From: Sycobia sp. Sy_11
Lineage: Eukaryota; Arthropoda; Insecta; Hymenoptera; Epichrysomallidae
Reading direction: 5' to 3'
Assembly (NCBI GenBank): GCA_018907035.1
Contig: JACCIC010000028.1
Location: 1,535,501-1,599,500 of the forward strand
Length of the DNA stretch: 64,000 nt
Part shown: one piece after another, positions 1-15,600 of the stretch
Layout: each line of letters opens with the position of its first letter
Numbering within the stretch: position 1 is the stretch's first letter
Program-made: the position numbers and the translations under genes
The notes under the pieces: model-generated
What the model saw: only the letters and a program-made list of their open reading frames with translations
Told to the model about the DNA's origin: nothing
The model's database searches: none

Positions 1-61
1 TTGTATACTTGTGATATACTTTAATTTTAATAAACAGCCTAACCCAAGGGGGAGCGAAAAA
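1..61 (+). other. Vinculin 5' untranslated sequence at window edge
   Basis: The bases before the vinculin ATG are non-coding. They include a possible acceptor (pyrimidine-poor stretch ending aataaacag near 38), so the ATG may sit in the second transcribed exon, with the promoter to the left of the window. The context just before the ATG is gcgaaaa, purine-rich and acceptable for insect initiation. Confidence 0.4.
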
Positions 62-459
62 ATGCCGGTCTTCCATACAAAAACCATCGAGAACATCCTC
101 GATCCTGTTGCACAACAGGTAAATTCAATTGCGTCTACATATCTAACTGAATAATTAAATATATGCATCCTTACGTATGCGTTTCTCATAATATGCCATC
201 CCATTAGCACTGTGCAATATACGCTGTGCAGTAAAATTTTATTGAACTCAATAATAACAGATTGACAATCCCAGGCTGTGAATTGTTCTACTTCGTTCCC
301 TCTTATTATCAGTGTGCCAATGAAGCCTCGGTATTTGCAGCCTGTTAAAAAAATATATCATCCAATATCGTTAAAAAAAATCGAGCCACCGTTATAACTC
401 TCCAATAACCTATAACTTCTATTAGGTCTCTTACTCGGCTCTCGTTCACGCTCTTTTGC

Positions 460-531
<72 letters not shown>

Positions 532-644
532 GTACATATAGTCGTGACATCATAATGTAAACCTCCGTCGGGGTCCCGTGGATCACGAATTCACGACGGC
601 TTTTTATATATATGCGCGAAAAGCCGAGTTATATAGACGCATTA

Positions 645-726
<82 letters not shown>

Positions 727-994
727 TGTATGCATAAGAGAGGCGCCTCTATTTTTTCGCCCCCTCTCTCTGGAAGGAACACGAGTGAGAAAAACATACA
801 GCACGCGTGTATAGATGTCGGGTGCCACGATCTAAAAATGGTTATTGGGCTTGGAAATCGAAGCCGCTTTTATATCTATATATAAAGGCGCGACGTTTCG
901 CAATTTCGTCAAATAACTTGACTGAACCGAACTCGCGCCTCGCGGAGCTTTTGCAATTGCATCGCTTGGCACTCCAGTCATTGCTCTCTCTCTT

Positions 995-1032
<38 letters not shown>

Positions 1033-2354
1033 ACTCTCCTCCCCCCTCTCTCCCTCTGTTCGTGCGCGCGCTCCCCGCGTGGCTGGTACAGTATACATAT
1101 ACAAAAAATGCACAACATTGTATACATAAAGAAGCGTTGCATATGAATTGAAAAAGAGGCTCGCGCGCCCGATGGCCTGGATTGGATGCTTATTGAATGT
1201 AATTCTATGTCAAAATGCGCGTGTATGTATTGCCCCATCAACGATGATATAAAATCGAAAGCTCGCTTCACGCGAACCGACATACGGTATAGGAAAAAAA
1301 AGAAGCAAAAAATACAAAAAAAAAAAAAAAAAAATAGAAAAACAACGAAAGCTATGACACTGATAATACAGAATCGATGCCGCGTTTATTATATTAAAGG
1401 GCCACACCCGGCGCGCGCGCGCGCGCTCGGCGAAATCGGAAATTCTGTAATTAAAAGAGTATAGCGCGCGAGAGAGCGCGGGGTCTCTAAAAATACACAG
1501 GGTTAAAATAAGCTTTGATGGGCGGCCGGCGGCGCGAGGGCGACGTCGAGCTAGAGGGATATATACGGGGATAAGGAGCGGGAGTGAGCGAGAAAGTACT
1601 GCATGATGTGTATATATATATATATAGCGGCAGAGCGAAGACGTCTGGTCTCTGGCCTCAGCGCGCTGTGGTGGAAACCGAAGGCCCATACGATTACACA
1701 ATAACATAATGCATATGCGCGTGTATTATACGAGCCGTATATAATACACTGGCCGACGGGAATTTCTGCCCTGCACCGTCCCAGAGGGGAGGTGTTATTA
1801 TTAAATTAAAATCAGAACGGAAGATGAATTTTTACTTTCTCCACCCTCCCCCCCCCCACCATCTTAAATATCCAGTCGTATAATACCCGACTATTTTTTA
1901 CGTTCGCGTGTTAAATCGCCGTATACGTTGAGACACTGTATATGAATGAATGAAATCCAATTCGTATTCGAGTATTTGAGAGAGAAAAAAGCGTCATTAT
2001 TACGCACGGTCGTGCTCGTATATATATATAAGAGAGAGCGTTGGTGCGAGAGGTGTAACGGGTGTATAATATAAGCATACATTTCTATAGGATTGGAGCT
2101 GCCGCGCCGAACACGCGCCCACCTATAAACTAGCTATACAGCCTCTGATCATATGTATATAATAAAAAACAGACTGCTCGTATATGTGTGTGTGAGTGAA
2201 AATCTCTTTCCTGCAGCGATTGCGGCTCTCCCCATAAAAGGAGAATTACAAGTGTCTCTATTATCTTTCATGCCTTGTTATTTATATATAAATGGCACGC
2301 GAATGAATCGCTCATCAAAGAGATCGGATGTATGAATATATTACGGAGCTTATT

Positions 2355-2398
<44 letters not shown>

Positions 2399-2552
2399 GT
2401 GTGTATGTGTGTGTACAATAATACTGTACTACTTAATTCATAAATTTTATCTGCTTTAATTTTAGGATTCGGAAATAAAGAATCAACGCGCTTCTCTTAA
2501 ATGTTGTCATTGTTATTGTTATTATTATTGTTATTGTTGTTGTTATTGTTGA

Positions 2553-2595
<43 letters not shown>

Positions 2596-3232
2596 ATTCG
2601 CTATACTTAAAGACAGACTTGTTTATTTTAAATATTCTATTATAGTAATTCACTTGGAACGACAGAGGAAACTTCATTAGCTTTTTATAGTTTGCATAAA
2701 AAATTCATTTCTCTTAATCGAATTCTATACCGAGGCCATGAATTTCACTATGATAAAATCCTCGACAAATAATAACGAATATTAAAATTTCTATTAATTA
2801 TGTGAAAAAGTACGCGATTACGATAACGAGGATATTTTAAAATTTTCTAATATTAGGTCAGTTGCGATGTCAAAACTATTGTATATGTTTCAAAAAATCG
2901 GGAAACTTAAGGTCGTGCACATATGTTGCGCAAATACACGTTAAAAATAAATGTTAAATCTACGGAATAATTAATAAACAGAAATTGTCATTTCTTATCA
3001 CATTGAAAATTTCAATTCTTACGGTATATGGCATATAATATGTCTATAAATATGTTGAACACTGCACATAGTGTTAGGGAAAAAATTCAATTGTCAATTC
3101 ATGTCATATATAATTCTATAACAGTATTTAAAATACATGTGCGGTTAGAATATTTGCAATAAAACACACTTGAGATTAGATCTATAATTAAAATTAATTG
3201 AAAATGATAGAGCGCGATCGTCATTGAACTCG

Positions 3233-3264
<32 letters not shown>

Positions 3265-3530
3265 AAAACTTTTATTATTATTAGTTAAATTCAATTACGA
3301 TGCATTGGTCGATGTTCAAAAGTAATATGGCTACTTAAGAAATTCTAAGTAGAGATATCCATCTAGTGTAAATTAAAGTCATTGTATACAAAATTAATAT
3401 TACCCAATATCTTTTGAATTTTGTATATACAATATATTGAATTATACAATGTGTGTGGTCAAGTAATCACAGTTTTAAACTAAATTCATGATATAAATAA
3501 TTATTCTGAAACAAATAAATAAATAAATAA

Positions 3531-3578
<48 letters not shown>

Positions 3579-6500
3579 TCGTAAAAAGAAAAGTAATACG
3601 ATTTCTATAAAAAAAATACTTCATACCACAATGATCGAGAGGAGTATAATATATTATTATAAGAGGAGTATAAATATATTATGTATTATAATCTTCAAAT
3701 GGCATATAAATAACTATATCTTGAATTACTTATAAATTAACTTATAGTAATGCAATAATAATAAAGCATTATTAAAAAATGATTCTCCTTATAATAAAAG
3801 TGGGTGAACTTCGATTCGCTCGATGCAGATCTTGGAGGGGAATATTTAGCGTGAGGAAAACAATGAGTTTGTTTGTTGTAGCTATTATTCATGTAGTTAA
3901 TCTAATTTTTCTCAGAATTCCAGAAGTATGATCTTCTCAATATGTGGCTGTTACAGCAATGTCGTTATTAATAATTTTTAAGAAATACGAAATTGAACTA
4001 CATGCATGCTGGTATATTTATATAACACTTAATATCAATGTAATCTCGAGCTATATAAAGTATAAATGGTATATAGAATACAAGTTATTCGTTTAAGCAT
4101 AATTAAACTATGTACTTGGTTAATTCCGTCATGCCGTCCAAAACGGAAACATTCGAAATCGAAGATAATATATTATATTTTTTCAACGTAATGTATGAGT
4201 ATATTATAGAAGAAAAAATTGACGGGGCGTCTGACCAAACTCGGTCTATATCTACGCGCGTTTTCGCGAATATAAGATTCTTACAGGCATTTACAATTTT
4301 TTTTTTTTGTCATAATAAATATTTTCAAGAAATTTATAAAATACTGGTTTGTTGCTAATTTTTACTACTTTGCATGAACATTAAAAGCAAATTTCTATAT
4401 TGCAATTCATTGAAATTATCATTGAAATAATATATATGTTACGAATAATTTTTGTCAAACAAATAAACGTTTCAATATTTAGTTATTGATTATCAAAAGA
4501 TGTTTTTTTTTTTTTTTTAAATTGAATTTATCTGAAGAAAAAATATAATATTTATTATCAAGTCTATAATATATTTATGCGCGTATAATGGGACAAATCG
4601 CTGAGTAAGAATTTTACATAAATGCTCAAATAAAGTGTGTCGTCAAAGTTATTGATTGTTATATATTATGTTTCGTATAAATTTTTCCGTTCGTTTGATT
4701 TTTTATATATATTTTTTTTTTATTTTTAATTCTTCTGTTTATTGAAAAGAATCCGTTATCTTTATAACGCGGAAATACGTCTGGAGTATGCATTGCGCGT
4801 TTAATTATTTGTTATATTGTATATCACAATTATTTATAGATAAAAATTATGCAGCGACAAGTTTGCCGAGCATAAATACATTTAACGGATCTGTGAGAAA
4901 GAGATGGTTAAAGAACTAAGGCAGATAAAGGACACCCGCGCCGGCATGCATTTTAGCTTGTCTAATGGTTATTTAAAGGTTCAGTGCGCGAGTTTTAAAA
5001 ATATCACTTATTTTTCGACCTCAGAATTGATGAAAAAAAAAAAAAACTTACGTTCTGGTGCTTATGTTGCTTTCTATAATGAGATTAGGGGTTTCCATTG
5101 AACCTTGAAGTGATTCGCAAGGTTAGCTACAATGTCAAGATCGTCGTTTGCTCATCTCACATTTTCTTGTTCTCTATACAACGGTTTTTTTGAGACAGAT
5201 TTCTATAAATTAATATTCTAAAAATAATAAAAGATGTTCAAAATATAAAGGCAAATATTTTAAAAATTCTTCTACTATGTGATTTTTACAATCTATTCTG
5301 AATTATTTCTTATATTAATGTATGTCTAGTATATATATACATATATATTTTGTAGTTACTATTTTATTTACTACTAAAATCGGTTACTACAATATAATAT
5401 TTTTTCTAAACGTCGGTATAACGAATAAAATTGCACTTTTATTTGTACTACTTATGAAATGCGAAGTTCCATACAGTTCTCATATAAATGATATATCTAA
5501 AAAAATAGAACAAAAGTCTATTAATTTAAAGGTACAGTGCGTATTACATAAACAAAATAAAATTAAGTCCTTCGCTCCAGTACAATAATGACATTGGCTT
5601 GTTTACTTTTATAAGGAAAAGCCGGGACTTTAACTGTTTCCCAAGACGAGAAAGTATTTGACTGCTTATGTTCAATTTATGTCATATATATTTTTCGAAA
5701 ACTTACGGACGTATAGTATACATACTTATTATTCTAAAGCCTGTGAAAATTACAGAATTTCTCGGTTGTGGAAACTAAGCTTGTTATGTGCTCAGTTACG
5801 TTATAGTATACGCTATAAAAAACACACACACACACATACACACACATACGCAGACATTTCCTTTCCCACCGGTAAGACGGATGTTATGACAGTTGTCACC
5901 GTTATTCGTAAATGGGGTGTATAACATAAAACTAACGAAATTCCAACAAACAAAGAAATTAAGGCGATTCTATGCAATTAAAATATTTTTGGATCATATT
6001 AACAGGGTATATAATTGAATTACAGAAAACAATTTATTAAATTAATTATATTGCATTATACATAGAAATACAGATATTTTTTTTGATAAATTAAACTTGG
6101 CTTAGGGGTATAATGATATGTTTCTTATTAATTATGCTTAGTATAAGCTAAAAATCATTTTAAAACCTAAACAATAATAAAAAAATGTATATATTCTATC
6201 CATATTAAAATACATAGCTCTGTAAAAAAAAAACTTTTGAACGCGATATTCGTATTTTGTCCCAATAGTTTGTTAATTGACAAATAGTAAATTCGGATTA
6301 AATACAAGACCTAAGCATTATAGCACGAATATGCTACTTATATTAAAAAGCCAATAACTAACGATGAGAATATTTTAACTGTGTATCTACACAGAGTTTA
6401 TTCAAATGAATTAATCTTTATTCTTAGGATACCCAAAATAAATGACTTTTTAACGTATAATAGCCAGTCCTCTAACGCTCAAAATTGTCTGCGATGTGCA

Positions 6501-8999
6501 GCTACGCGATTTTTATAAAACTGGATACTTTATCACAGCCGTCAAAGTCATCTAAACGATGCATTAATTTGTTTGCATGTATAATATTTTAATGATGCGT
6601 GCTTGCATTATATCGATGCAGATAAATTCTTATAAATGAAATAACCTGCGAATAGCAATAGTACAATGAGATAAAAAAAAGTAGCCTTAGAATTAACTCT
6701 TTAATTAACGTTAGATTGCCCTGAACCAGTAAATTCTAATTATACTGTGTGTGTGTGTGTGTGTGTAATTCAGTGTAAATTATACAATCATTGTTAAGTT
6801 ATTAATCCACGATTACATTTATTAAATGTCTCAGTATCGTTGAAATATATAAGCAAAAAGCATCCGAAGATTTATTATTAAGGCACACTTACATGCCACT
6901 GAGAAAGTTGATATCGAGTTCTGTAAAAATCGCTCGTATCTTGGTATGGGAGGAGCTTTTTAGCGTTGGGGCCAGCTATTCTAGGAATCATCTATTTTAG
7001 ATATCAAGAATAACGATGATTTAATTTCAATAAAATTTACGAGCCCGCAATTGATACGCGCCCCTTGTAACCTTATTAATTTGATTTAATTAATAAATAT
7101 TTTGGCAACAAATTTTTCTCTCTCCTTCATTCTCTCCAACTTGGCTGTTTTCATTAAAAATTGTTTTTCTTTTTTCAACGAAACGCTTCTCACTCTTCGA
7201 TATAATTTACACACCGATTTATATCTCTCGTTGCAATTAGCACTTGATTCCGTAACTGGAATTTACATGCATCAGAGATGATAAATAATTTAGTTATCGC
7301 TATCGCCGATGTGTTAAATCGTATTATACCGAGGCATTGTCTTTCTTTTTCAGGTATCGAGGCTGGTTATTTTACACGAAGAGGCCGAAGATGGAAATGC
7401 TATGCCAGATTTGGAAAAGCCCGTTAAGGCTGTCAGTATGGCGGTTGCGAATCTCGTGAAGGTAAATTTTTCGAACCTCGTTGCTCTCGCCTGCGCCGTG
7501 AATTTTTTACATATATGCATATACCATCTTATCGCTCTGTTCTCCTTTTCGTTCCTGTATCGCATGCAGGTTGGAAGAGAAACGATTAATTCCTCGGACG
7601 ATGCCTTGCTCAAGCAAGACATGCCTTCTTCGTTGAAACGCGTCGAGGGCGCTTCTCACCTTCTCGAGGAAGCTTCCGTGATGCTAAAGAACGATCCGTA
7701 TTCCAGCTCCGCCAGGTAATTCAATGTCAGAGAATCAAAATTCCGATAGAAAAAAAAAAAAAAATTTTATCACAGTCTGTCGCAAACGTTTAGATTAAAA
7801 AGATTAAAGTAGTTGATAAGTTTTCGGAAAAACGTACCAATACATAATTCATTTATTAATTCAATTATAGTTTTTGATTGAACAGAGAAGCAGTATTGGT
7901 ATATTTAGTAGAAATAATGGTTTTTAAGGAATCAAATTTGCTTGATCGAGATTTGTACATTATATTGAACTTTACAGTGAATAAATCCCATCTGGAAAAT
8001 CACATTGTTTGATATGCCAATGAACCATATTTTTAACCCGAAGGGAAAACTTTTGGTTAAATTGTATATATGATTATTTACGTATAAAATAATAGATCCT
8101 TGTTTATAATTTTAATTTATTATTTTATCTTTATTTCACTTCTACGAGTATAGTAAGACATATACTTCTTACGAGCATACTGTAACCTACAGGTATGTTA
8201 ATGAAGTTGAGTTAAATTTCAATCCGTTATTAATGCTTTATTGTCAAAGATGATACCTCGGTGTGAGCAAAGCACTAAAAACGATTTTTATTTCAGTCAC
8301 GTATAACAATTAATGGTATTTTCTTCGACTGAACACATGCATGGATTTTTCAAAGATCTTTACTTATATATAAAATTATACATATATATATAACATTTGT
8401 ATACAATAAAAATTTTATTTCATCTCCCTTCTGTAATTTATCAGTTTTGAAAATTCAAAGGTATTCTTTCACATATAAATAAAGGCATTAACTTAGAAAA
8501 AATCAGCTGCAGCTAAATAAATATAATATAAAATATTGATTGCAACAAGTTATGTGACAGAAGAACATATGTGACACGTGACAAATGTTTTGGCGTTTCT
8601 TAAAAACTTCATGTGTATTTTTCTTTTTACTTTATATTTATATACTTTGTGGTTTTTTAGTTTTTTTTTTCAACTGCTTAAAAAAGTTTTTTATTTTAAT
8701 TTCGTCGTACTTCTTTATATACATAATTTTTTTTCGCTTAAAACACACATTTTTAATCAAAAACATCGATCTTCCATCTAATGACAAAAATAATTTTTAT
8801 AGTGTGTTCAGTGTGTTCTCTCACATACATGCATCATATATAATAATAATAATAATAAAATGAAAATCATCATGTCTCATTGTATTATCATCGATGTCGC
8901 TATCACCGATAGCGTCTTCATATAATATAGGTAAATGCTGTGTAACAACTTTTATATATAATATAAAATCACAAACCGGCGTTCGTGATATATTACTGG

Positions 9000-9035
<36 letters not shown>

Positions 9036-9639
9036 TATACATCTTTCCGACTTCCTAACGTCATTCCACCCTTTTATTTTCCCCGCACGATAATGCACAT
9101 AGGAAAAAGTTGATCGAGGGCTCGCGCGGCATTCTCCAAGGCACGAGCTCCCTGCTATTGTGCTTCGACGAGAGCGAGGTCCGCAAAATCATCCGCGAAT
9201 GCAAGCGCGTCCTCGACTACTTGGCGGTGGCCGAGGTCATCGAGACCATGGAGGACCTCGTGTATTTTCTGAAGAACCTGAGCCCGTGCCTCAGCAAGGT
9301 GTCGAGGGAGGTGAGCGCCCGCGAGAAGGAGCTGACCCACCAGGTGCACAGGGAAATTCTGATCAGGTGCCTGGACCAGGTGCGTTTCCTTCGTTTTTTT
9401 TTTTCGCGCAATTGCGCGCGCCGCAAAACGCGTGTATACGCATAATTTATATGCGGTTGCAATTCAACGTACGTGCAATAGGCGGCGCGCGGTGCATTTA
9501 ACGATCGCCCACGCACCGTAGCTTTAAAAATATCATTTTTATGTAATACGCATTATACATTGTGCAATCTATTTTCGTTAACGCGGACTCGTTGAATTAT
9601 ATGCAGGGAAAAAGTGCGGCGGTTCTGTGCCAAATCATA

Positions 9640-9683
<44 letters not shown>

Positions 9684-12600
9684 GGTGCTGGTGCTGGTAT
9701 ATAAAATTGCGAAAATTTTATTAATCCAACCGTAGATTTGATTTATGATTAATGAAACTTGATCCCGACAGACATATATATATATATTATTTGGCACGAA
9801 TTAATATGCACTTTGCTTCTATAATAATATGTATTATTCGTAATATTTTAATAATTATTTTTTAATAATTATTTACACTAATTAATGCCGTTATATTTTG
9901 AAACATAATTGGTTCAAATTTCTGACCACTCATTCATTATACATATATATTAAGAAATTGAGTAATAAAAAAAACAAAAAAAATCCAACACACACCAAAT
10001 TCACGTAAGATGATCTTGTTCCAAATGTATATGTACGCAGGTGAAAACTCTGGCGCCCATTCTCATCTGCTCCATGAAAATCTTTATTCACATAATATCG
10101 AGCGGCGGCAAGGGTGCCGAGGAGGCAGCCGAGAATCGCAACTACCTGTCCGGTCGCATGTCCGAGGAAATAAATGAAATCATCCGCGTGCTCCAGTTGA
10201 CGACCTACGACGAGGACGAGTGGGACGCGGATCATTTGACCGTAATGTGTTTCCTTTTTCATAATATAAATATCTATACCCTTTCGAAGTATCGAACAAT
10301 GGAAAAAAATCCACACCTATATATATCGAATACGATAGATGTGTATAGTTGTAGTTTAAAGAGAGAGAAAAGAAAAAGAGGAAACAAGTATATATATATA
10401 TATATATGATAATATGTTTATGCATATATAGGTCTTGAAGAAGGCGCAGAGCGCGATAGAGTCGCGGGTCAAGCCGGCCTTCGATTGGCTGGACAACGGA
10501 AACGCGCTCAGAGGCGGGGTCGGCGAGAAGAGCCTCAGGCAGATAGTGGAGCAGGCCGGACGATTGGCAGATCGGTACCTGCCGCCCTCCCAGGCGGATC
10601 CGATCTCGAAGCTCGCCTCGCAACTGACAACCATGACGGATGCACTTTGCGAGCTACGCCAGAACGACAAAGGTGCTCTTCTTGATATATATATATAGAC
10701 ACACACATTATGCTGGTATACGTACATCGTACGAACACACGCGCACACACGCACGCACGTACGCACTCACCCACGCATACACGTGCACACACGCGCGCGC
10801 GCATATCGTAAATGCATCGGAACAAGGAGTAATTTTTCATGTCCTTTGTTTTTTCTTATACTATTTTGGGACTGCTTTTACCATATATATATACCGATTT
10901 GTAACGTTTTTCAGAAATCTAAATTAGCTTGTTTTTAATAACATATATAGTACATAGGTTGAACGTGTATACATATATTAAAACGTCCGCTGCCAAGCTT
11001 TTAATAAGGAGAAAAAAACTTGAAGTAGAAACATATAGTAAATATACTTGTTAGTAATTCGCTTAAAATAGCACTGAAATTTAATAATATATACAATGTA
11101 ACGTTTTAAAAGTATAAAATATTATTTTAAGAAAATTATCTTTCTTATGACGAATGTATGTTATCGAAATGTTTTTTTGTTTAACTGCAGGCACATATAC
11201 ATTTCAGTTTATGTATAGTTCTATTAACTCAAAGAAAATGTATAACACTTTTCTTGTGTGCAACTTGGGATAAAAAATAATAGAGTAAAAATAATGTAAA
11301 TTTAAGTTTGACCAAATTTTTGGTTAAGTATATAAAAAAAGTATAAACTCTTTGTTATTCTATTATATTTTAACAGTATACATAATCAAAATTTATTTTT
11401 AGTGTCATTCGTAAAATAACAAAATTATATTATCACCGTAATTATCGACCGATCATTTACGTCTTTTCGACCGTATACATTCAAATCAAATCCAAACCCG
11501 TAAAGATATAGGCCCAAACCTGATCAGGCGTGTATATATATATATATATATATTTAGGTACCTCGCCCCAAGGAGAAGCCCTGGCCCGTGGCATCAAGGA
11601 TAAGGTGAACGAGCTACGGTCTAACATAGCCTCCGCGATCGTGGCGGCCGATAAATCCGGCACGGTGCAGACGGCCCATACGGTCGCGGGCAGGCTGGAG
11701 CAGGCCAACAAGTGGCTGCTGAATCCCCAGCACGACGACAAAGGTCTCGGCCAGAAGGCCATTGCCCTTATTATACACGAGGGGAAAAAGGTAACTCTGG
11801 CCCATGCCTATATGTATTCATAAATGCGTGGCTGATAATCTTATATTATAATCTCTCGCTCTGTAGCCGCACTAACATGTATAAAACGCTTGTCAAGTAC
11901 AAATTTACTCTGCTTCTTTCGTTGCTATCGCTCGCTGGAGATAGAATCACGGGAGTATCGCCGAAGTAAGTCCCAGGACGTCATTCTGCTGTCGCGCTGA
12001 GGAAAAAGAGCACATCTGCGATTCCGAAGGGGCTTATTGTGATTTTTTTTTTTTTTGTTTGTTAATGTGGCTGAAAATGGTTTTTAGGCTAGTCGACTGG
12101 CTTTGTTTTCACGTTTAATAGAAACGAAAAAGGCATTTTTGCAATAACTTCTACTATTGCCTTTCTTATTTCATTTTATTCGTAGAATTTTGGCTTGAAC
12201 TATCGAAGAAAACTATGCTTTTATTTATAGTAGATTGTAGTGAAAAACTATTTGTTCAAGTTTCAATTATTATCAAAAATAGACAACACAATTACGTAAA
12301 TTATTCTGTTGTAAATAATAATACATTGACATAATGTTGATAACAGCGATGATGAAATAATTTAATACGGCAACTGATCGTTCGCAATTACAATTTTCCA
12401 TTAAAAACAGTTTAGTTTGCATCTAATCAGTTTGAATTGTGTACACCATGAAATCTAAATGCACAGTATGATTAATGTTTTCAACACAGTAACAGTAAAA
12501 TGCTGTATTAGTATATTGTATATATATTTTGTAAAAATCATCTATTAAAACTTTTATGAAAATTAGTAAAAGAATTCAAAAACAGTTTCTATACGTTTAT

Positions 12601-15600
12601 TTAAATTTAAAATCGATCTATTTAATAAAAGTGGTATAGAATGTTGCATGAAATAATGATTATGGAAATTAACATTCACGATGGTTAAAAGGAATATAAT
12701 AAGCGCGTTGGCTTAACTGTCTGTCGAAAAATTTTCACCGTATGGATCATAAAATTATGTATCGATAATTAACGTATCTAGTGCATGTATGTATAGCAAA
12801 AATATTTATGAGCTGCGTACAAACTGCATAAAGCAAAATCCACGAAAGCCCCGGATCGTTGGACAATTCCTCTTTCTCACTCAGCGCGCCAGTCCCGCCC
12901 TGGCTCCGCTTCTTATCTAATGAACGCCCGATGCCCCTTCTCCCCCCGCCCCGTCTCCAGGTCGCCGAGGGCCTGCCGGGCGTCCACAAGGCCGAGATCC
13001 TGCAGCTCTGCGACGAGGTCGACAACCTGTCCCACCAGCTCGGCGAGCTCTGCGCCCGCGGCGAGGGCAACAGCCCGCGCGCCCAGGAGATCGCCCGCCA
13101 GCTGTCCCAGAAGCTGCACGAGCTCAAGAACAAGATCCAGCAGGCGGTCGTCTCGCGCGTCGTCGAGGACTTCATCGACATCACCACCCCGCTGAAGCAG
13201 TTCACCGACGCCGTGCTGGCGCCGGAGGGCACGCCCGGCCGCGAGCAGAACTTCAACGACAAGACCCTCGCCCTGCAGAACTTCTCCAACAGGGCGGCGA
13301 AGACCGCGCGAATGGTCGCCGCCGGTGGTCAGTTGAACTCTCGCGCCGTTCCGTATATCATGCGCAATAATCCGCGTCCCCGTGCTCGGCGGCTAGCGAT
13401 CCGAATGGCTTGTAATCAGTCGCGCCTGTCTTGCAGGTAGCGGAGGCAACAAGAAGCTCGCGGAGGCGCTGACGGCGACGGCGTCGCAGCTCGAGTCCCT
13501 CACGCCCCAGCTGATCAACGCCGGTCGGATCCGGATGACCTATCCCCAGAACAAGGCGGCCGACGAGCACTTCGAGAATCTGCGCCAGCAGTACGCCGAG
13601 ACGATACACCGGGCCCGCAATCTGTGCGACGAGGCCACCGACAGCGCGGACTTCGTCAAGGCCTCCGAGGAGCAGATGAAGAAGCACTCGGTCCTCTGCG
13701 AGGACGCGATCGCCAAGAGCAATCCCCAGAAGATGGTCGACAATACGTCGGCGATCGCGCGGCTGGCCAACAGGGTGATACTGGTCGCCAAGCAGGAGAG
13801 CGACAACAGCGAGGATCCCGCCTTTATACAGAGGGTCAATCATGCGGCGGACGTTCTGCAGAACAGTAAGGGAGCGGTCTCGCTTATTTTTTTTCCACGG
13901 GATCGGTTCGGTTCTTAAAGCGCAGAGCCGTCTGGATAAGGCTGTGTCCATCAGAATTAAATCCCATTTTAATCGGATCTTTAATATTTGAACGAATTTA
14001 CATGGGTATATGTTTATATATATATATGTGTGTGTGAAAGTATCGGTATCGAGTCTCAAAGTGTAACGCGGTTGATTTGCGAAAAATTCAACGAACGATT
14101 AGAATGTCGAGAGGAACGATTTTTGCGCGCTTACGCGGCAAAGCACTCGTGCGCGCGTATGAAGCGCCAAGTGTCGTAAGGGTCTTCGACGCATGTAAAC
14201 ATAGAAGTATGGCGCACCTCCTCCAGCGTCGAGCGTCATTCGTAATCGTAATCTTGCGTTTCGTTTTCGCAGGCGTGGCGCCAATGGTCCAGAACGCCAA
14301 GGCCGTGGCCATGAACACCGGGAACGGGCCGGCCGTCTCGCGCTGGCGCGACAGCAATCGAGCGGTAAGTTTCGCACATTGTACATAATGCGCGCACGCC
14401 TTTGCGCGTTAGCGCGGCTCTCGCCATTGCCATTCGATTTACTTGACTGACCGTATCGTCGCACGTATCCGCAGCTGCTGGCAGGTGTCGGACAAGTGCG
14501 AAAGGCGATCACCGTCGAGCCCGAGAGCGTATCGCCGGCGCCCCCACCCCCGCCCAGTCTATCGCAATTGCGCATCCACGACGGAGGTATGTAAATTTAT
14601 ATGTACACATTTTTATTTTTTATTTTTATCATCTGTCCTAATAAAGTCGAATCACGGGTTGTATGTGTAAGGCTATTACTTCAACAGTGTTTAAAAACAA
14701 AAATTATTTAAATTCCTTATATAAATATATACCTAAAGATATTTCATTATAAGCCCTAATTTATATTGGGCCTAAAATTTACAATACATATAGATTGTAC
14801 AGATTTAATAACTTTTATTTCAATGCCACTTTTGATTAATTAAAAATATTTTTATTCATTGCCATATATATATAGTTCATCTATGTAGAGTTTAAGTCTA
14901 CATTAATTCTATAATATTCATTATTGTACATATTCATCATTCGCTACGTACAAATTTATTACAGAGTTGTCTCTGTAAATACATCAAATCGATAAGTTAA
15001 GTTTTGCTACAGATTAAATTTAAAGATTGCAATTAAATTTGTGTTTATTAAATCTTAGACATTAATCAGTCCACATTATCGTGCCACTGCACCTGAAAAT
15101 AATTACACACTTTTACAAAATTTATCGCGACAAACAAAATTGTTAAATAACTTATTTCATCAGGAGAAAGTCCTGATCTCGCGCGCCAGAAATACGTGCC
15201 CAAAGACGAAAGTTATAAAGCCGATAAAGCTAGAGGTAATTCGACACGCATAAGCCGATGCAGTTTGTTGATGCTTGTTTTTTTTAACATTGCATGAAAC
15301 ATAATTTTATAAAATTTACCGAGCAATAATCTAATCTCATTTTTTTGTGCAGTGCTTTATCGAAACTAATTTTTAATCTTTATTTTATCATTTTTTATAT
15401 TCAGAACACATACACGATTTTGTTGATATTGCATGTTTATTATTGTTTTTTAAAAAACAAAAAGCATAATTTATTTTAAAAGTATATCTTTATCACATAG
15501 TATAAATCTCTAATTTAATAATTTAATGATAATAGAAAAAAACAATAATTAAATATCAGTGAATAAGAAACAAGAATTAACTTCAATTCCTATATGTTTC

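Larger units (their letters stand above)
119..7353 (+). other. Vinculin intron 1 (7.2 kb), no gene recognised
   Basis: The first intron is AT-rich and holds many simple repeats: TA arrays at 461-529 and 647-699, TATG at 700-733, TC near 1002-1028, TTG/TTA at about 2505-2596, CT near 3232-3254, and AAAT followed by TA near 3515-3570. A G/C-richer, CpG-containing segment lies at about 740-1700 and could hold regulatory sequence or an alternative 5' exon, but no clear exon was found. Short open frames at 4110-4358 and 4904-5101 show no recognisable domain. Confidence 0.6.

Noticed and set aside
578..1283. Frames with runs of [12 protein letters not shown] or RERE
   Set aside because: They are translations of TA, TATG and TC microsatellites.
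12747..13289. Long reverse-strand open frame over vinculin exon 8
   Set aside because: It is the antisense shadow of a G/C-rich exon; it has no domain and ignores the vinculin splice sites.
13358..14059. 233-codon reverse-strand frame
   Set aside because: It covers vinculin exon 9 in antisense and flanking intron; the plus-strand frame is clearly vinculin.
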